Of a stretch of DNA of 5,997 bases, positions 5,556-5,997 are shown piece by piece. Position numbers and translations under genes: made by a program. How positions within the stretch are numbered: position 1 is the stretch's first letter; every line of letters starts with the position of its first letter. The notes beneath the pieces are model-generated. The model was not told where the DNA came from. It worked only from the letters and a program-made list of their open reading frames with translations, and searched no databases. Source of the DNA: Methanosarcina sp. (GTDB lineage Archaea > Halobacteriota > Methanosarcinia > Methanosarcinales > Methanosarcinaceae); contig DUGS01000210.1 in assembly GCA_013331265.1 (NCBI GenBank), forward strand, positions 2,531 through 8,527. The letters run 5' to 3'.

Positions 5556-5997
5556 TCAGTCCAGCCTTTTCCAGATATAGAATATTCTCTGAATTGCCGT
5601 AATGTGGCTGGTTACAGCAATCAGGATAACAGCCCAACCCAGAATAGTAAAACCCATGATTGAAGCCGGGTGAATCGAGCCGGAGAAAGCGGCAATGATT
5701 ATCACTACAAGACGGTCAGCCCTGCCCATGATCCCTCCGTAGTATCTTCCAAGGTTGAGTGCCTGAGCCTGAGTCCCAAGGTAACTGGTAAGTAGCACAC
5801 CCACGATTGCCACAACTCCTATCTGCCAGGATACATAACCTGCAAAAAAGATGCTGCAGATGATAAAAATATCCGAATAGCGGTCAATTACGTGGTCGAG
5901 AAAATCACCTCTCGGTGTTGCTCTATTGGATTTACGTGCAATTACCCCATCAAGGGCATCGAAAAGAGAGTTAAAGACTACCAGGATGCCTGCAAGC
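5556..5997 (-). CDS. CDP-alcohol phosphatidyltransferase, C-terminal part (cut by window edge)
   Basis: The reading frame enters open at the right edge and ends at TGA 5556, giving 146 visible codons; the N-terminus lies outside. It carries the complete CDP-alcohol phosphotransferase signature D-x2-D-G-x2-A-R-x8-G-x3-D-x3-D, beginning DALDGVIAR and ending DHVID (5960 to 5883). These aspartates bind the metal and the CDP group and provide the catalytic base. Several hydrophobic membrane helices follow, as expected for this integral membrane family. The enzyme swaps CMP on CDP-archaeol for an alcohol such as inositol phosphate or glycerol phosphate to make polar archaeal lipids. The segment LGTQAQALNLGRYYGG then GRADRL is characteristic of an archaeal subgroup, but I cannot decide the acceptor alcohol. 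It is on the same strand as archease, 136 bp upstream. An apparent GTG start at 5813 is internal, because the signature lies before it. Confidence 0.92.
   Translation of the reverse strand, partial: LAGILVVFNSLFDALDGVIARKSNRATPRGDFLDHVIDRYSDIFIICSIFFAGYVSWQIGVVAIVGVLLTSYLGTQAQALNLGRYYGGIMGRADRLVVIIIAAFSGSIHPASIMGFTILGWAVILIAVTSHITAIQRIFYIWKRLD

Noticed and set aside
5556..5813. 85-aa independent membrane protein starting at GTG 5813
   Set aside because: The frame stays open to the window edge, and the CDP-alcohol phosphotransferase signature lies upstream of that GTG, so the codon is internal.

Overview
The window looks like chromosomal DNA from a methanogenic archaeon, most likely a Methanosarcina. 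The basis is a complete mtrH methanogenesis gene, AT-rich intergenic DNA with archaeal TATA-like boxes, T-tract terminators, and a full archaeal RtcB plus archease pair. The genus is an inference from the style of the MtrH protein and of the intergenic DNA; no search was run.

Layout. At the left edge, on the + strand, is mtrH, normally the last gene of the mtr operon. A perfect 20-bp palindrome followed by a T-tract closes it. About 990 bp without a convincing protein gene follow. The middle of this gap (about 1241-1573) holds nested, long, near-perfect inverted repeats. These fold as a multibranched RNA of roughly 320 nt, probably transcribed from the - strand, and I do not recognise the family. 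Next, on the + strand, is a protein of about 374 aa with an N-terminal ribbon-helix-helix DNA-binding domain and a large unrecognised C-terminal part. It converges with rtcB.

The right half is on the - strand, read from right to left: the C-terminal part of a CDP-alcohol phosphatidyltransferase (cut by the window edge), then archease, then rtcB. RtcB is the GTP-dependent RNA ligase that joins tRNA halves after intron removal, and archease is its activation and turnover factor, so these two form one functional unit. The gaps between them (136 and 254 bp) are long enough for separate promoters, and a TATA-like box, a Shine-Dalgarno sequence and an imperfect inverted repeat lie in front of rtcB.

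The ordinary genes here are methanogenesis, tRNA splicing and lipid headgroup synthesis. The less explained material is the candidate structured RNA and the neighbouring ribbon-helix-helix protein with a possible operator.
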